Positions 45,280 through 56,600 of a stretch of DNA of 64,000 nt are shown one piece after another; the first letter of the stretch is position 1; the number at the start of each line of letters is the position of its first letter. This DNA comes from Diorhabda sublineata. Taxonomy: Eukaryota; Arthropoda; Insecta; Coleoptera; Chrysomelidae. The DNA lies in assembly GCF_026230105.1 (NCBI RefSeq), contig NC_079482.1, positions 18,166,001 through 18,230,000 on the forward strand. Direction: 5' to 3'. Position numbers and translations under genes: made by a program. A model generated the notes under the pieces. It did not search any database, was not told the origin of the DNA, and saw only the letters and a list, made by a program, of their open reading frames with translations.

Positions 45280-45855
45280 AGTTTCTAGCTTTCGAATACT
45301 TATGTATTCATAATTAGAGAAATAATTAGTTTAGAAGTGTGGTGTTTTTAATTTTATTATTTTTGAAAACATCAAATTCAAAAATCAATATCCAATTTGA
45401 CGCTCTATGAGCGTTTTCGTATTGTGATTGTGGCACAATTCAGCACAAAAGTGTACTATTTCTAATATATTTCGTAGCTTTCGAATATTTATGTATTCAT
45501 CATCAGAGAATATATTAGTTCGGAATGTGTCTAAAATTTTGTTATTTTTTTTAAACAAAATAATTGAATTAAGCAAATTTGAAAATCAATATTTAAATTG
45601 ATTTATTGATATTCAAATTTGACCCTTGAGATAAATATCAAGTTTATGAGATGTTTTGCAAGTGTCCCATATTTGTAAGTGAACTGGAGTTTTTGCAAAC
45701 CTATTTCGTAGTAGGAATATGGCAATATTTATCTCAAGCGTCAAATTTTAATATTGATTTTTGAATCATATGAATTTAATAATTTTTTAAAGGAAGAAAC
45801 CAAAATCAATATATTACAATTCTCAATTAATGAATACATAATATTCGAAAGCTCG
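45280..45855. repeat. cluster of three repeat copies, two direct and one inverted
   Basis: The motif agctttcgaata(c/t)ttatgtattca(t) followed by an A/T-rich body and a(a)aaatcaatatt..aatttgac occurs at 45288-45405 (+) and 45474-45650 (+), and inverted at 45722-45852 (-). The second and third copies face each other around ~45655-45720 with a close inner pair, tttgacccttgagataaata and its near complement at 45733-45757. The arrangement could form a large hairpin. Possible relation to Penelope-like terminal repeats is speculative. Confidence 0.65.
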
Positions 45856-46610
45856 GATTAAATATATGTTAAACAGAATACACTGGGTGTTTAATTTTGC
45901 CTCAATCACATACGTTCATAAACTGGCTACACTTTCGATCCAATTTTTATATATGCTAATGTTGATCAAAGCATAAAACGTTTTTTCTCACGAATATGCA
46001 CAACTGCTTTCCCAAGACATAATACATTATCCAAATATTTTACTGAAGTATCACCGAAAGCAAAAGTATTAATACTATATATCGTGTACTTTATAATGAT
46101 TGAGACGCTTTCCACAGGGAACAAACATCTCAGTATTTATGAAATAGATTGAAAGGTCATCAATACAATAAAAAAATAAAATTATAACAAAAATATCCAA
46201 AAAACAATTGAATAAAATAGACGAAAAAGAGAATTTTTAGAAATAGCCTCTATAAGAACGCAAAAGCTATAAATGATAAAAATGGTCTAAGCAATAGTTT
46301 TTTTCAAAAATTTCTATGCAACTACGAATAATTTGAGTGATGAGTGCTACATACTTTTGAGTAAAATCTAAGGAAAATCAACTTTTCTTGTTAAAACAGA
46401 CTCCTATTTCGATTTTATTTAAATATTTTAGATGTAGGGGATCCATTGATTAATATAATCACGCAAATGGTCAATGTGAAGTCATTTCAAATCAACACAA
46501 ATGGTCAAGAAAAACAGAAAAAGGTCTAAGAAGTCTAAAATTGATGAATAGTCATTAATATTGAACACTGCATTGCATGAGTGAATAAATAAGAAGAAAA
46601 ACGTGCACAT
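45856..46610. other. no gene recognised
   Basis: AT-rich spacer with no signature. Confidence 0.4.
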
Positions 46611-46775
46611 GTCTGTGGAGTCAGCTACAAAGGCACGTCTTTCCCGAGCACTACAACCTACAGAAGTTCAAGATCTATATCCACAGGCATCTCCATATGA
46701 CAAGCACCACTATTCGAGTTTAATAGGGTTTACCCTCTCGTGCTTGCTTTTTACATAAAAAATTGTCCAACTAAG
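46611..46775 (+). mobile_element. LINE 3' end (Jockey/CR1-like family, copy C)
   Basis: Plus strand, strongly 5'-truncated. It reads LQRHVFPEHYNLQKFKIYIH then RHLH, the C-terminal end of the same LINE as copies A, B and D, and the trailer attcgagtttaatagggttt followed by accctctcgtgcttgctttt. An A-rich tail follows at 46757-46766. Confidence 0.75.
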
Positions 46776-48170
46776 CATATCGCCTTTTTAAATATATGTA
46801 TGAAACTGACATCCGTTTTTCACGAATCTTCCTTAATCCTTCTTCCTCCTTAATTGTTCTGTTGAAGCTTGAAGATTTGTTAAATTGAAGTTGTAAGGTT
46901 GTAAGTAAAGCAATTAGTTTTTTTTTAATATGAGATCCATAAGCTTTAGCTACTCTCTCTTGTACGTTCGGTTGACTTTGCGGATGCTAACCTGTACAAG
47001 CATCCCCTCCGGTTGATTTTAGCATGAACAGCTTATATAATACATATACATACCTATTATTCACTTTCCTTAATTCATATTAATATAACAAAATTTGGAG
47101 GTTTGTAGCTACCTGTCGATGAATACAAGTAATTTTGGCAACCAAATTTGTGTTCTTGATTTAAATTATTTCAATTTAGTTTCACAGGATCAATGCCCTA
47201 AAGGACTAAGCCCGGCAGAGAAATTATTCTCTACAATTGTGAGCTATATATAATACCTTGACCTTTTGAGGTAAACGGAAATATTTCCTTTTCTATTTAG
47301 GCTTCACACAAGCTGCAAATAACAGTAAATAAATATGGGAATATATTTATGAGATTTTGATCCTTATTTGTATGAAAATGTAATTTGCATATCTCTTCTA
47401 AGTGAACTGTTAAATTGTATGTGAATAATTCCAAAAACTAAGTGTTTTTTATAAGCCAGATATTAACTACATTTGTTACTTGTACTGATATGATTTTCCC
47501 ATGTCCCCTAAAGCGGTATGTAAACATTGGAAATGTGATATTGAGAATGTTATTGATAATTTTTGTCGACGATTATTATAAATAAGCCACTCAATATAAT
47601 TTTATGAAATCTGATTGTGATTTTTATCTGTATAAACAATCAAAATCATTTTAGAATAAACTGAATATACCTCTTTAGTTTTGAAGACTTCTTATGGTGA
47701 CTCGAAAAGTCGACTATACAGTTATTTTTGTAAAATCGGCGACGGAAAATAGTGGTTCTGCGATAACTCCAAACCAAAATTAGGTACAGAAAAATGATCT
47801 GATGTTAAAATATATGTGGCAATTAGTTTCCTGCAATTTCGTTATAATTCAGAAATTGCTAACACTTGTCTGTCAGTGTTCCATATCTAGCTAGTATTTT
47901 TGGTTTGTTTTTTGTCTTTTCTTTGGTGTTATGACTTATATTAGCTTTGTTTAGAAATTTGAAACTTGAAAATCCTTAAAAATTGCAGTTTTTGTATGAA
48001 GACAAGTGTATGTTAAAACGAAGCGGTTCGAAGAGGGACTTGAGTCAGTAGAAGATGAATAATGTAAAGGAGCATGCGTTACCACTTGTACCCACACGAG
48101 TATCAACCATCTTAACATGTTGATCATCCCTGACATGCCCAATATATTACACGAGGGTTTGAACTTAGGA
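46776..48170. other. no gene recognised
   Basis: AT-rich spacer. The minus-strand frame at 47951-48142 has no recognised motif. Confidence 0.4.
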
Positions 48171-48174
48171 AAGA

Positions 48175-48690
48175 GTTGCTGGCAAAAGAGAGAGGTAGTC
48201 TGTAAGGTTTTGTTATTCCGCTTTCAGAGCAAAAACAAAAGCTAGATGATTTAAGTAATCACTGGAGATATTGGAATATTACCACAAGACCCATAAGCCA
48301 ATTCAGAGAGGCGTATAAATGTATGGGTAACGTCTTACAAAAGTAGATGTCTAGATTGTGACAGGAAGCTTTTTTCGATATGCACAGCATCGTTTATCCT
48401 ACATATATTCCTGATGGTCAAGCAGTGACTCGCCTGTTCTAAGTTAGCGACATTAAGCGACTGATATGGCGAAAATAGGCTGGATCTTGCACCACAACAA
48501 CGCACCATGTCATTTCTCAAAAAAGGCAATAAAAAAACGTCCTGGTAGTGCCATCTGCAATTCTTTTTATTCATTAACTATTTAGTAAACATCTAAGGAA
48601 CTCTTTATGGTAGTGTAGAGGAGGCAAAACATTGAACCTCCGTTCAAACGTGTTAACTTGTGAAGGTCGATAATAAAATTTTGTTTGAAT
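48175..48690 (+). mobile_element. mariner-like element, decayed
   Basis: Plus strand. FDMHSIVYPTYIPDGQAVTR corresponds to FDxxGxVHxEFVPxGQTVT. AGSCTTTTHHVISQKR or, shifted, ILHHNNAPCHFSKKAIKK matches LHHDNAPCHxSxxxxxx, where the second catalytic Asp is Asn. YGSVEEAKH near 48611 matches F(x)SVEEIK. The regions between are lost. Only the block order makes the call possible. Confidence 0.6.
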
Positions 48691-49754
48691 CTTCATCTGC
48701 TTGTTTCTTATCGCTTCATTGGATAATAAGTGTCATCATGATTTTCATAAATGATTGTCGTTTCTATTACATATTTGTTTAAATAGTCGTCTGAAACGAG
48801 ACATCAATTGACGTGAAAGCAATGTTATGTTAGTAAAGTGGATTCGAAAGCTGCAAAGTTCTACTGAAATTTTGAACAGCATTAAATTGGAGATAAACGT
48901 TATTTTTTGGTAGTGATAGTCGATTAACGCACCTCAGGATACGGTTAGCAAACTAATTAATTATAGTGTGATGCGGTTGTTAACCATACTGCCAATGGAG
49001 TTCTTAGTTTATGCAACAGTAACACGTATAAGTACTCCCCGAAATTGAGGGTTATTTTCCTTCTACGTCTTTGGAGAGAAAAATAAACTGATTACTACGC
49101 ATACATGATACACCCGCATATGAACTTTTAGTCTCCATTTATATCGTCGACTATTAGTGTTTCTGGGTTTCATAAACGATAATAATAGATCGAAAACGTT
49201 ATTTTCCATTTTCAGATATTAGTTTTTGAACAAGTAGACAACTCCTTTAATATTAACCCTTCAAGTAAGGTTCACATCTGGAGCATTTTAGCTTGCATAA
49301 TATCCGTGTAGTATCAATAAGGATTATAATAAGTTCTCATTCCTTAGGAGGTTAAATTTTTATGAAGACTGAAATATTATATTTTCAGCATAAAAACAAA
49401 TTTGGAAAATTGACGGACTTAGGTACAAATTTCCATCAGTTTTATAACTCCATTTATAGATAGACAATAAAAATTACTTATTAGATGACGTCATCTAAAA
49501 GTTGTTCGTTCTGTATTCATTTACATGACGAAAAGTTGCGTTTTGAGTGTTCCATGTAATGAAAGTGACAGTTCCGTACTGCAAAACACTTGGACGCTCT
49601 GGAGTAGACAACTTTAACTTCCTTAAATGTGACTCTAGCCACTTCAATGTTGACAGTTGACAGTTTCACTTCGATGATTTTGCATAACCTTAAATTTTTA
49701 ATTTTCTGAAATTATTTGTTTTATCCGAAGTTTTGTCTAAATTAATGAATAACA
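48691..49754. other. no gene recognised
   Basis: AT-rich spacer. 49540-49690 is less AT-rich and holds gttgacagttgacagttt, possibly part of the leader of the recombinase fragment that follows. Confidence 0.4.
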
Positions 49755-50061
49755 ATGAATGATGATGAAAAAGTAAACATCAACGATGAAGAGTTAGTTG
49801 AATTCACGCCACCTGACCTCACCTAAGAAAGCAATGCGGCCGTTATTAATTCGTTGCCGGATAAATCTCGTGCAAGGTACGAAAAACAGTACGAGCTCTT
49901 TATGAAGTCTACATTCTCTATGATTAAAAGTACTCTTGCAATAAAACAAGATGTTCACAACAACAAATATCCAAAGCTCATCAATTTCCTGAAGAAACAA
50001 AACAAAGGATACACTGTACATTCTTATGCGTTGTCAAAAAAATGTTGTTTACGCCACTTCT
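49755..50061 (+). pseudogene. Crypton-type tyrosine recombinase, N-terminal fragment
   Basis: Plus strand. From ATG 49755 it reads MNDDEKVNINDEELVEFTPP, has one stop at about 49824, then SLPDKSRARYEKQYELFMK and STFSMIKSTLAIKQDV, then YPKLINFLKKQNKGYTVHSY ALSKK (space inserted), ending at TGA 50059-50061. This matches the N-terminal SAM-like region of insect Crypton and KIAA1958-type recombinases: LPxKSxxRYExxYxxFxxW...WSxYSMLKSTLxxKxxxDIxxxxKLxxFLKxKxxGYxxKKSKxL. About 45 residues between FMK and STFS are missing, and the catalytic R..H-R-Y domain is absent. Confidence 0.75.
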
Positions 50062-50068
50062 GAAATAC

Positions 50069-50109
50069 TACTTCGTTGGACTGTTTTTCCAGACTCGTCC
50101 AACAAAGTA
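50069..50109. repeat. 13-bp inverted repeat (hairpin)
   Basis: tacttcgttggac (50069-50081) and gtccaacaaagta (50097-50109) pair at 12 of 13 positions around a 15-base loop. It directly follows the recombinase fragment's stop. The loop is pyrimidine-rich, but this is not evidence of a terminator in a eukaryote. Confidence 0.7.
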
Positions 50110-50279
50110 CCACTTTCAGTCCTTAGCATACAAATAACTATTGTAGCTCTAGTAGTTTCGGCTGACAAATCAGTCAGTTAGTCGGTCTGGACGTATTTTT
50201 CTATATATTTAAACGTGTGTTTGAAAGCAATAATCCAATCATTTCCATAATTCAACTCAAATTAAAAATATTTAAAAAT

Positions 50280-50303
50280 ATAACCATATATTTATATGGT
50301 TAT
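50280..50303. repeat. 11-bp perfect palindrome
   Basis: ataaccatata (50280-50290) and tatatggttat (50293-50303) are perfect inverted copies with a 2-base spacer. The AT-rich composition makes chance origin possible. Confidence 0.8.
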
Positions 50304-52089
50304 CTCGGGTGGAATTGAGTTTGAATAAGGACCTTTGTTTAATTCACTTCTCACGTAATTTTATTTCCACGCTCATCCAATTTTTTGGTCGTAAAATAAT
50401 TACTCTAGAAAATTTTGTATGAATCCTGAATACTAATAAATCGCTAGAATATTCCTGTAATCAAAAAACATGTAGGTCAACTTTTCCTACATAAATAAGT
50501 TGCATACTATTCAATTTTTATTTGGCCTTTGAAGAGAATATATAGAAATTTTCAATAACCATCATATTTCCTATTGAGTAATTTTCTTCACAATAATTGT
50601 TTTTTCACTGTTGTAACAATGAGGTATTATAAAATTTCATGTACGTACTACAAAGTGTGTTGAAAGTTATCGGTTTAAATATTCAATATTTCGGCTTGAT
50701 AAAATGCCTGAAATATGCCATATATGCCCAAGAATGAATTGTTTTCATCGATCAACTGCGATAATTTTTATTAATATTTGTGGCATTTTTATTGGTTTAG
50801 ACTGTTTAGAGAGAGGTATTCTTACAAAATAGTTGGATAGTAGATGGATTATTGAGAAAATCTAATATTGGATTATTACCAAAGAAGAAAGTAGTGAAAG
50901 CGTCGTTCAGTTCCGTTCCGGTTCCTGTTCTTACTTGGAGAAGTAATTCGGTACAGGAAAGAAAATAACAAAGGATTCTGCTATCCTCAGTGATGTCCCA
51001 TGTTATCAGAACTGAGTTGTATTATTTTTATGCTAGAATACTATGAAAATAGATAATTAAAGCTTTTCAAAAATTACTTTTCGAAAAAAATAATTGTTCC
51101 TATTTGCTCATAATTCGCTTTGGTCATAACGTTATAAGAGAAATAAGAAATTTAAATTATTGGCATACCCTTTTTTGCTTCATTATATAGAATAAATGAA
51201 GCAACTGTAGATTATCACTTCATTCCTTCAAATCCGTTTCAAATTTCAAATTTTTTAACATCATTGTCAAATTTCGATATTACTTGACAGATGTTTTCAA
51301 TCACAAGGCAAGTTTATATGTTTAGCTATGCTTTATACTCCTAACCATTCCTATTGTATTAAACATTTTTTAATATGCCATTCGGCTTGTTACGTTATTC
51401 TTCAAACCTTTTGAATATTTCTTTGTTAAGTTATTGTGGCACAGTAGTCATTTCAGATTTATTTATTCCAACATTCGAGTTTTTGAAGAAATTAATTTGT
51501 TACGAGCTCCCATTCCATACGAGAAATTCAATAAAACCTCGAAATTGAGTCGAATTCTTCCTCTACCTATCTACACCAATCAAAGTAAATTTCAGTGAAT
51601 TTGTGGTGATTTTATTCTTTATATTCGCTGGTACGTTCTTCTTTGCTTTTTTTATTGTTCTCACAAAAATTTCTATGGATTTCTTTTGTTTTATGTTAAA
51701 AAATGTTAATCCCATTTTTTATAGGCTAGGGCATAAGCTAGTTTAATTCAAATCTATTATTTCCAGTCTTTCTTTCTTCAGTAATTTTTGTCTGTGTTCC
51801 CGTTTCCTTCCTCATTTCAATTTTTCTCGCAGCTCCACAGCTGCCAGGTGGGAGTTTCAGCCACGAGCACCGGACCACAAATTGAACAAACAACTCTAAT
51901 ATATTCTGGAAACCCAGTTGAGATGTTTTTTTTTTAATTTAAAACTGCCTTTATTTGTTGTGCTCTATTGGATACACAGTTAATGCGAATTTAGTAATAT
52001 TTTCAATAAATTTATGTGCTGCTAAAACTTTTTTTATTATTCTTAGTAATAGATATTAATTTGGATAATCGTGTCCGAGGATAGTTTTA
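50304..52089. other. no gene recognised
   Basis: AT-rich spacer with long T runs. 51830-51890 is less AT-rich and unexplained. Confidence 0.4.
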
Positions 52090-52607
52090 TCTTATATATT
52101 AAAAAAATTATTGATTCCTATTCCGAGTCCGTTCAGGCGTTCTACCCAACCGATTTGCTTAATTTTTTTTTTTCAATGAAAGGTATTGATGCACAGATCA
52201 ACCATCAACCATCGGATTTCATCTAATTTTCACCATTCTGAAGTTATACTCAAATGCGATTTCCCCCTGTACATTATTTATGGGAGTTTTTCACATACAC
52301 ACGTTCAATCCTTAATATATCAGGTTCTATTTAAGATAGAGACTTCGTTTTGGCTTAAGAACACTCGCTGAAACATTTTCTTTCTTTTGAGCTTTTGAAC
52401 ACTCAAATTGGTTGAGTTGGAGAGGAGCTAGACGCGGACATTCAATGTGGAGTTATGGATTTTTGTAGGTTTTTGGCAATTTTTCTACATTCAAAGATTT
52501 ATATCTCAGGTTCTAATATAACTACTAAGTTCGTTCTATTCTATTATAATGATTTCTGATACTTATTTAATGGATTCGATGCGAGCGAAGCCGCGGGTAA
52601 AAGCTAG
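52090..52607 (+). mobile_element. 518-bp non-autonomous Helitron
   Basis: The left end TCTTATATATTAAAA, preceded by host A (52089), is the usual TC-type insect Helitron start. The right end reads GCGAGCGAAGCCGCGGGTAA AAGCTAG (space inserted), ending in CTAG followed by host T at 52608, with the GC-rich short-stem segment just before CTAG as expected. Insertion between A and T without TSD also fits. Interior frames, including 52186-52371, encode no Rep or helicase. Confidence 0.8.
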
Positions 52608-52754
52608 TATTGTTTATTTCAATTTTTGATTTAATTCATAAGTTGCTTCCAACTTTTCCGCCTTTTTTTATTAATTGTAACGTCGTTCGTTAAAAAGCGA
52701 ATGACGTTCAATTTAATATTGATTCTTTACCCTTTCCGAGTACCAGTTGTTTAT

Positions 52755-52845
52755 ATACCTTAGGCCGAATACTACTTCCTGAGGAAGTCTCCCGTCGGGG
52801 AAGTAAGGTTACAATAAGTAATACAGAGGCGACCTTAATAAGGTA
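52755..52845. repeat. hairpin-rich stretch beside the hAT insertion
   Basis: ataccttagg at 52756 pairs partly with aataaggtat at 52837-52846. Inside, acttcctgaggaagt (52772-52786) is a perfect palindrome and ctcccgtcggggaag forms a small GC stem. The tract CTGAGGA, stem, GGGGAAGTAA loosely recalls a hammerhead core but the GAAA box is wrong. No gene. Confidence 0.5.
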
Positions 52846-52849
52846 TGTC

Positions 52850-53648
52850 CAGTGTCGCATTAAGAAGTGGTAACTCTTTTAAATGTAATATATTACTTTC
52901 AAATTAAATATAAATTTTAAGTAAAAATGAATTCAAATCTTATTTCATTGACTATATAAAATTTTTGTTTGATAAACTTCTTTCACGAATTAGTTCTGGC
53001 TAAATTTTAAATTATCTCATTAAAATTCATATTCTGTAACGACTCATTTTCAATGCACAGCCTTGTTAATGACGACATTCGCTTATCTAACATTGTAGAG
53101 CGATTTTTTTTATTTCCTCCAAAACAGAAAACGACTTTTTTGCTCCAGAATTCTTCATCACAAGTAATCGGTAGGCTATATATACATTCGGAAAAGTTTC
53201 GATCATATCTGATTAAACGATCCAATTAAGCATTTTCAATGGTATTAATAAATTATTTGTATTATAAATCAATTCGGGTTGAAGTTTGATAAGAGGAATG
53301 AATTGCTGTAATTCACAAAATAATCCAAGTTGTAGATCATTCAAATATAATTCTACTAGAGATTTTACTCGCACTTCTAACTCATCATTTACATTTTGAA
53401 TGCATGGATTAAAGAATTTATTATTATTTAGAGAATAAAATTATTATATAGAGTAAAAAATTAGTCTGGATAAATTATACTAATTCATTCATTTCATTTA
53501 AATTTCCCAGCAATTTTTGGAGAGAATAAATAAATAAAAATTTTGCTGTATATTCAATATTGCTTCTAAAATAGATGATCAAATTAATAATTAAGAGGGG
53601 CATCTATGTGTTTCAGATCCCCCTTGGCCCTCCCTAAATCCAACGCTG
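52850..53648 (-). mobile_element. 799-bp hAT deletion derivative with perfect 8-bp TSD
   Basis: The element starts CAGTGTCGCATTAAG and, read on the minus strand from 53648, starts CAGCGTTGGATTTAG, so 11 of 15 terminal bases match as imperfect TIRs. It is flanked by GGTATGTC at 52842-52849 and 53649-53656, an exact 8-bp TSD as made by hAT transposases. It contains only the last part of a transposase (minus strand, 53000-53225), so it is non-autonomous. Confidence 0.9.
53000..53225 (-). pseudogene. hAT transposase C-terminal fragment
   Basis: Minus strand. DKRMSSLTRLCIENESLQNM then NFNEII corresponds to the hAT dimerisation tail (xxRLxxLALLSIExExxxxIDFxEII). The upstream part (IRYDRNFSECIYSLPITCDE) does not align to a named segment. 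It lies inside the 799-bp hAT derivative. Confidence 0.6.
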
Positions 53649-53656
53649 GGTATGTC

Positions 53657-56600
53657 CATGGGTCTTGTAAATGCTATTAATACATAGTCGTTATTCAAAT
53701 TCAAAATTTCCATACTTTGAAACAATTCCCTTTTTGTGAGAATCTCGAGTATCCGTGTTATTAATCCTCATATATGTCAGTACCCAACGTTTTTTAAAAC
53801 AGGTACTGGAAATTGTAAAATTGACGAGTAATATTTTCAAATTTTGTAATAAATGTTTTTTTTTTCTATATATTCCATTTTTCTAAATCGATAATTGTTC
53901 ATTGAACCAGAGTAAGTTTTCTAGCATCGCACTTACTAAGACTCTCATTAATTTGAAAATTGATTGGTTATTAAGCAAATATTAATATTTCGATTGTTTA
54001 TACTGCAATTGTATAAATTTAGATTTTATCCAAAATATTGTAAGCTATTTGGTATGTTTTGTATAACATTTTTCTGTTATTTGAATATTAAATCATGCAA
54101 TATAGTTTCTAAGCTATATACATTGATTAGATTTCCAAACCGTTCAATATATACACATACTATTTGAGAGATTTATTGATTTATTCACCAAAGAACTAAA
54201 GTGATACAAAAAATGAGCATAAAACACACTATTCACAGTTTTCCAGTTTTTATTTGTGTTGTGGCTAACTGATTAGCATGATACAAAGCTTTAGTGAAAG
54301 TGACATCTTTCCTATGTCAACTGAAAAGCTAAAAGTTGTTTCGCACTGACCTTTTGCTCATAAAATGAGTTTAGAATCGATCTTGGGATGTCTCTTAGAT
54401 TATAACGTTTCTTTTGGTCATAATATCTTACCATATAACTGTAATTATGCCGATCAAATTAGCTACGTATTAATTATGATTATAATTGCCATAGTTTTCA
54501 TATTTTTCATTGAAAGTGTGTTTAGATACCATTTATCTTAAATGTCATGGTATAATATCATTGTTTACAATATTATTAGTTAAATTAAATTCTAAAATTG
54601 AATAAGCTGTACGTATTCGACAAATAAATCGCCAAACACGGTTTAATTGATTTTAGTACAAGCTCTCTTTCAATCCTGCTTAATTAATTTGGTCAAATCC
54701 AGATAAGTAAACAACAAAGAGCAGTATAAACTATAAAAACCCACACTTCGTCACACTGTGGGATTATTACTTGATTCAGAAAGTTGATCAGAATTTTTAT
54801 TAGTTTTCTGCAAAATAAAACGTGGTCGTATTTTCTTCTCATTGAATCCATGTTACTTAACCAATCGATGTAACAAATACTTGGAAAGAACCGAAAATAA
54901 TTGTCACTTCAGATTGTGAACAACAGCGACAATTAAATGTTTATTCCATGAAATAAATATCTTCAATACACCTCTAAATTATCAACGGAATATGATAATT
55001 TCAAATTATATTCGTATAACCTAATCATTTGTTGGTTTCTTTTACAAAAAATAGAGAAAATAATTATTGGGTCGTATTGTGCATATATTTCACTACACAA
55101 TTTTCTAATCAAATAAACACCTTTCATTTATATCGCCGATAGCTGCAGAAAAAATTTGGAAATCGGTTTCAACCCTCAAATCATTATTTCGGTATTTGCT
55201 TTGTTCCCAAATTCTTCCAATAAAGTAACAATTTAATTTATTTTATTCAAATACAAGTTTCAAAATTGCTCAAAAATACATAAGAAAATAATTTATTATT
55301 ATAATCGAAAGCTACCTCAAACTTTTCTTAGTGATTCTCCTTCACAATTAGTTTCCATCCTTTTCTCCGATCTTCATACCATGTCCCGTTCGATGTAGGT
55401 TTACTGTGTTAAAGCGGCGTTTTCAGGTAAAGGAAACACACTAGATCCAATACGGATAGTGGAGACAATAGGGAAGCGGCGATGACTACATGAAGGCTAT
55501 TAGAAACTAAAATTTCAGGAGGATTAGCTATACAGTTCAATGAACTACAATAAGTAGTAGTAATAAGTCTAGGAGGGGTGGTTGTTACAACGAGTTTGCC
55601 ATTCAAAGATTCATCGCTCAATTGCCCACTGCGGAAATTCTCTAAGGTATATCGATGATATCGAGTAGTTTGACAGTGACGGTTACCTAGTCCAATAGGA
55701 CTAATTGTGACAACGTTGAACAAGTCCAGTTTAAATGAATCTGAACATACCTCAGATTAAAAATCGATGAAAGTTCTGTACATTAGTGAGATGAGGATAC
55801 TTGGTCTTAGGATGCAAGCAAGCCTGGTGAAGATGCGGCTGTAGAGATCTTTAAGCAGAAGCTATTAATATACTATTTGGTAGTGAGAAAAAGCTCCTAA
55901 AGAATTGGTGTTTGTAGGCGATCTTAATAAATATGAAACTAGAGATATCCTCAGATAATATACCTACCAAGGTCTGGACTTTCTTAGGACACTGGTACAG
56001 ACATGAGACGCAATGGATTTTTTTAGTTGGCTGCAAATGAGTCCGGTGACGAAATTATTGAAATTGATTATTAGTTGAATAAAATAAAAACAATTAGATT
56101 CTTCTATCAGTTTTTTTTCTCTCTATAATTTGGCCTTTGTCCATATTATGTCATAGTCATCAAAAATATTTTGAAATTACTCTAAAAGATGTATATCAAT
56201 GGCTTCAGGAAAGGAGAGGAGCTCAAGTTAACACACCATTTTTAAATAATTGTCAATTCCAAATAGAATATTATGAACCTTGATTTTTGTTGAATGAACA
56301 ATTTCAGGAAGAAGTAGATGAAAGTTAAGTATATTACAAAGCCATAATGATTCACATTATTAAAGAAACGATTGTCCATTTTCTTATCTTGTTCCATAAA
56401 TCTCTTTCTACAAAATTGAATGTCCTGTTGCTTATTTTCCCAATGTGACGGTTAAGAAAAAAGCTTGTAAGTTTTTAAGCGAATTGCCGTATATCTTTGT
56501 TCGTCTCAGTTTTCAGCATGCTCTTTTTTATTTTGAAACAAAGAGCCTCGCAATTACATTTTCTCCATCTTAATATTTTCTTTTAAATGAGAAAAACACA

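Noticed and set aside
52765..52805. Possible hammerhead core CTGAGGA-stem-GGGGAAGTAA
   Set aside because: The GAAA box is not present and the stem is short; kept only as a hairpin-rich stretch.
54734..54765. TATA-box-like promoter
   Set aside because: TATAAAA is common in AT-rich DNA and no coding exon follows.
55409..55723. 104-codon minus-strand frame
   Set aside because: The longest unassigned minus-strand frame in the largest empty stretch, but without a motif, neighbours or splice evidence.
55900..55980. Plus-strand VFVGDLNKYETRD, hinting at a LINE endonuclease (GDLN)
   Set aside because: Only one short motif fits and flanking endonuclease blocks are missing.
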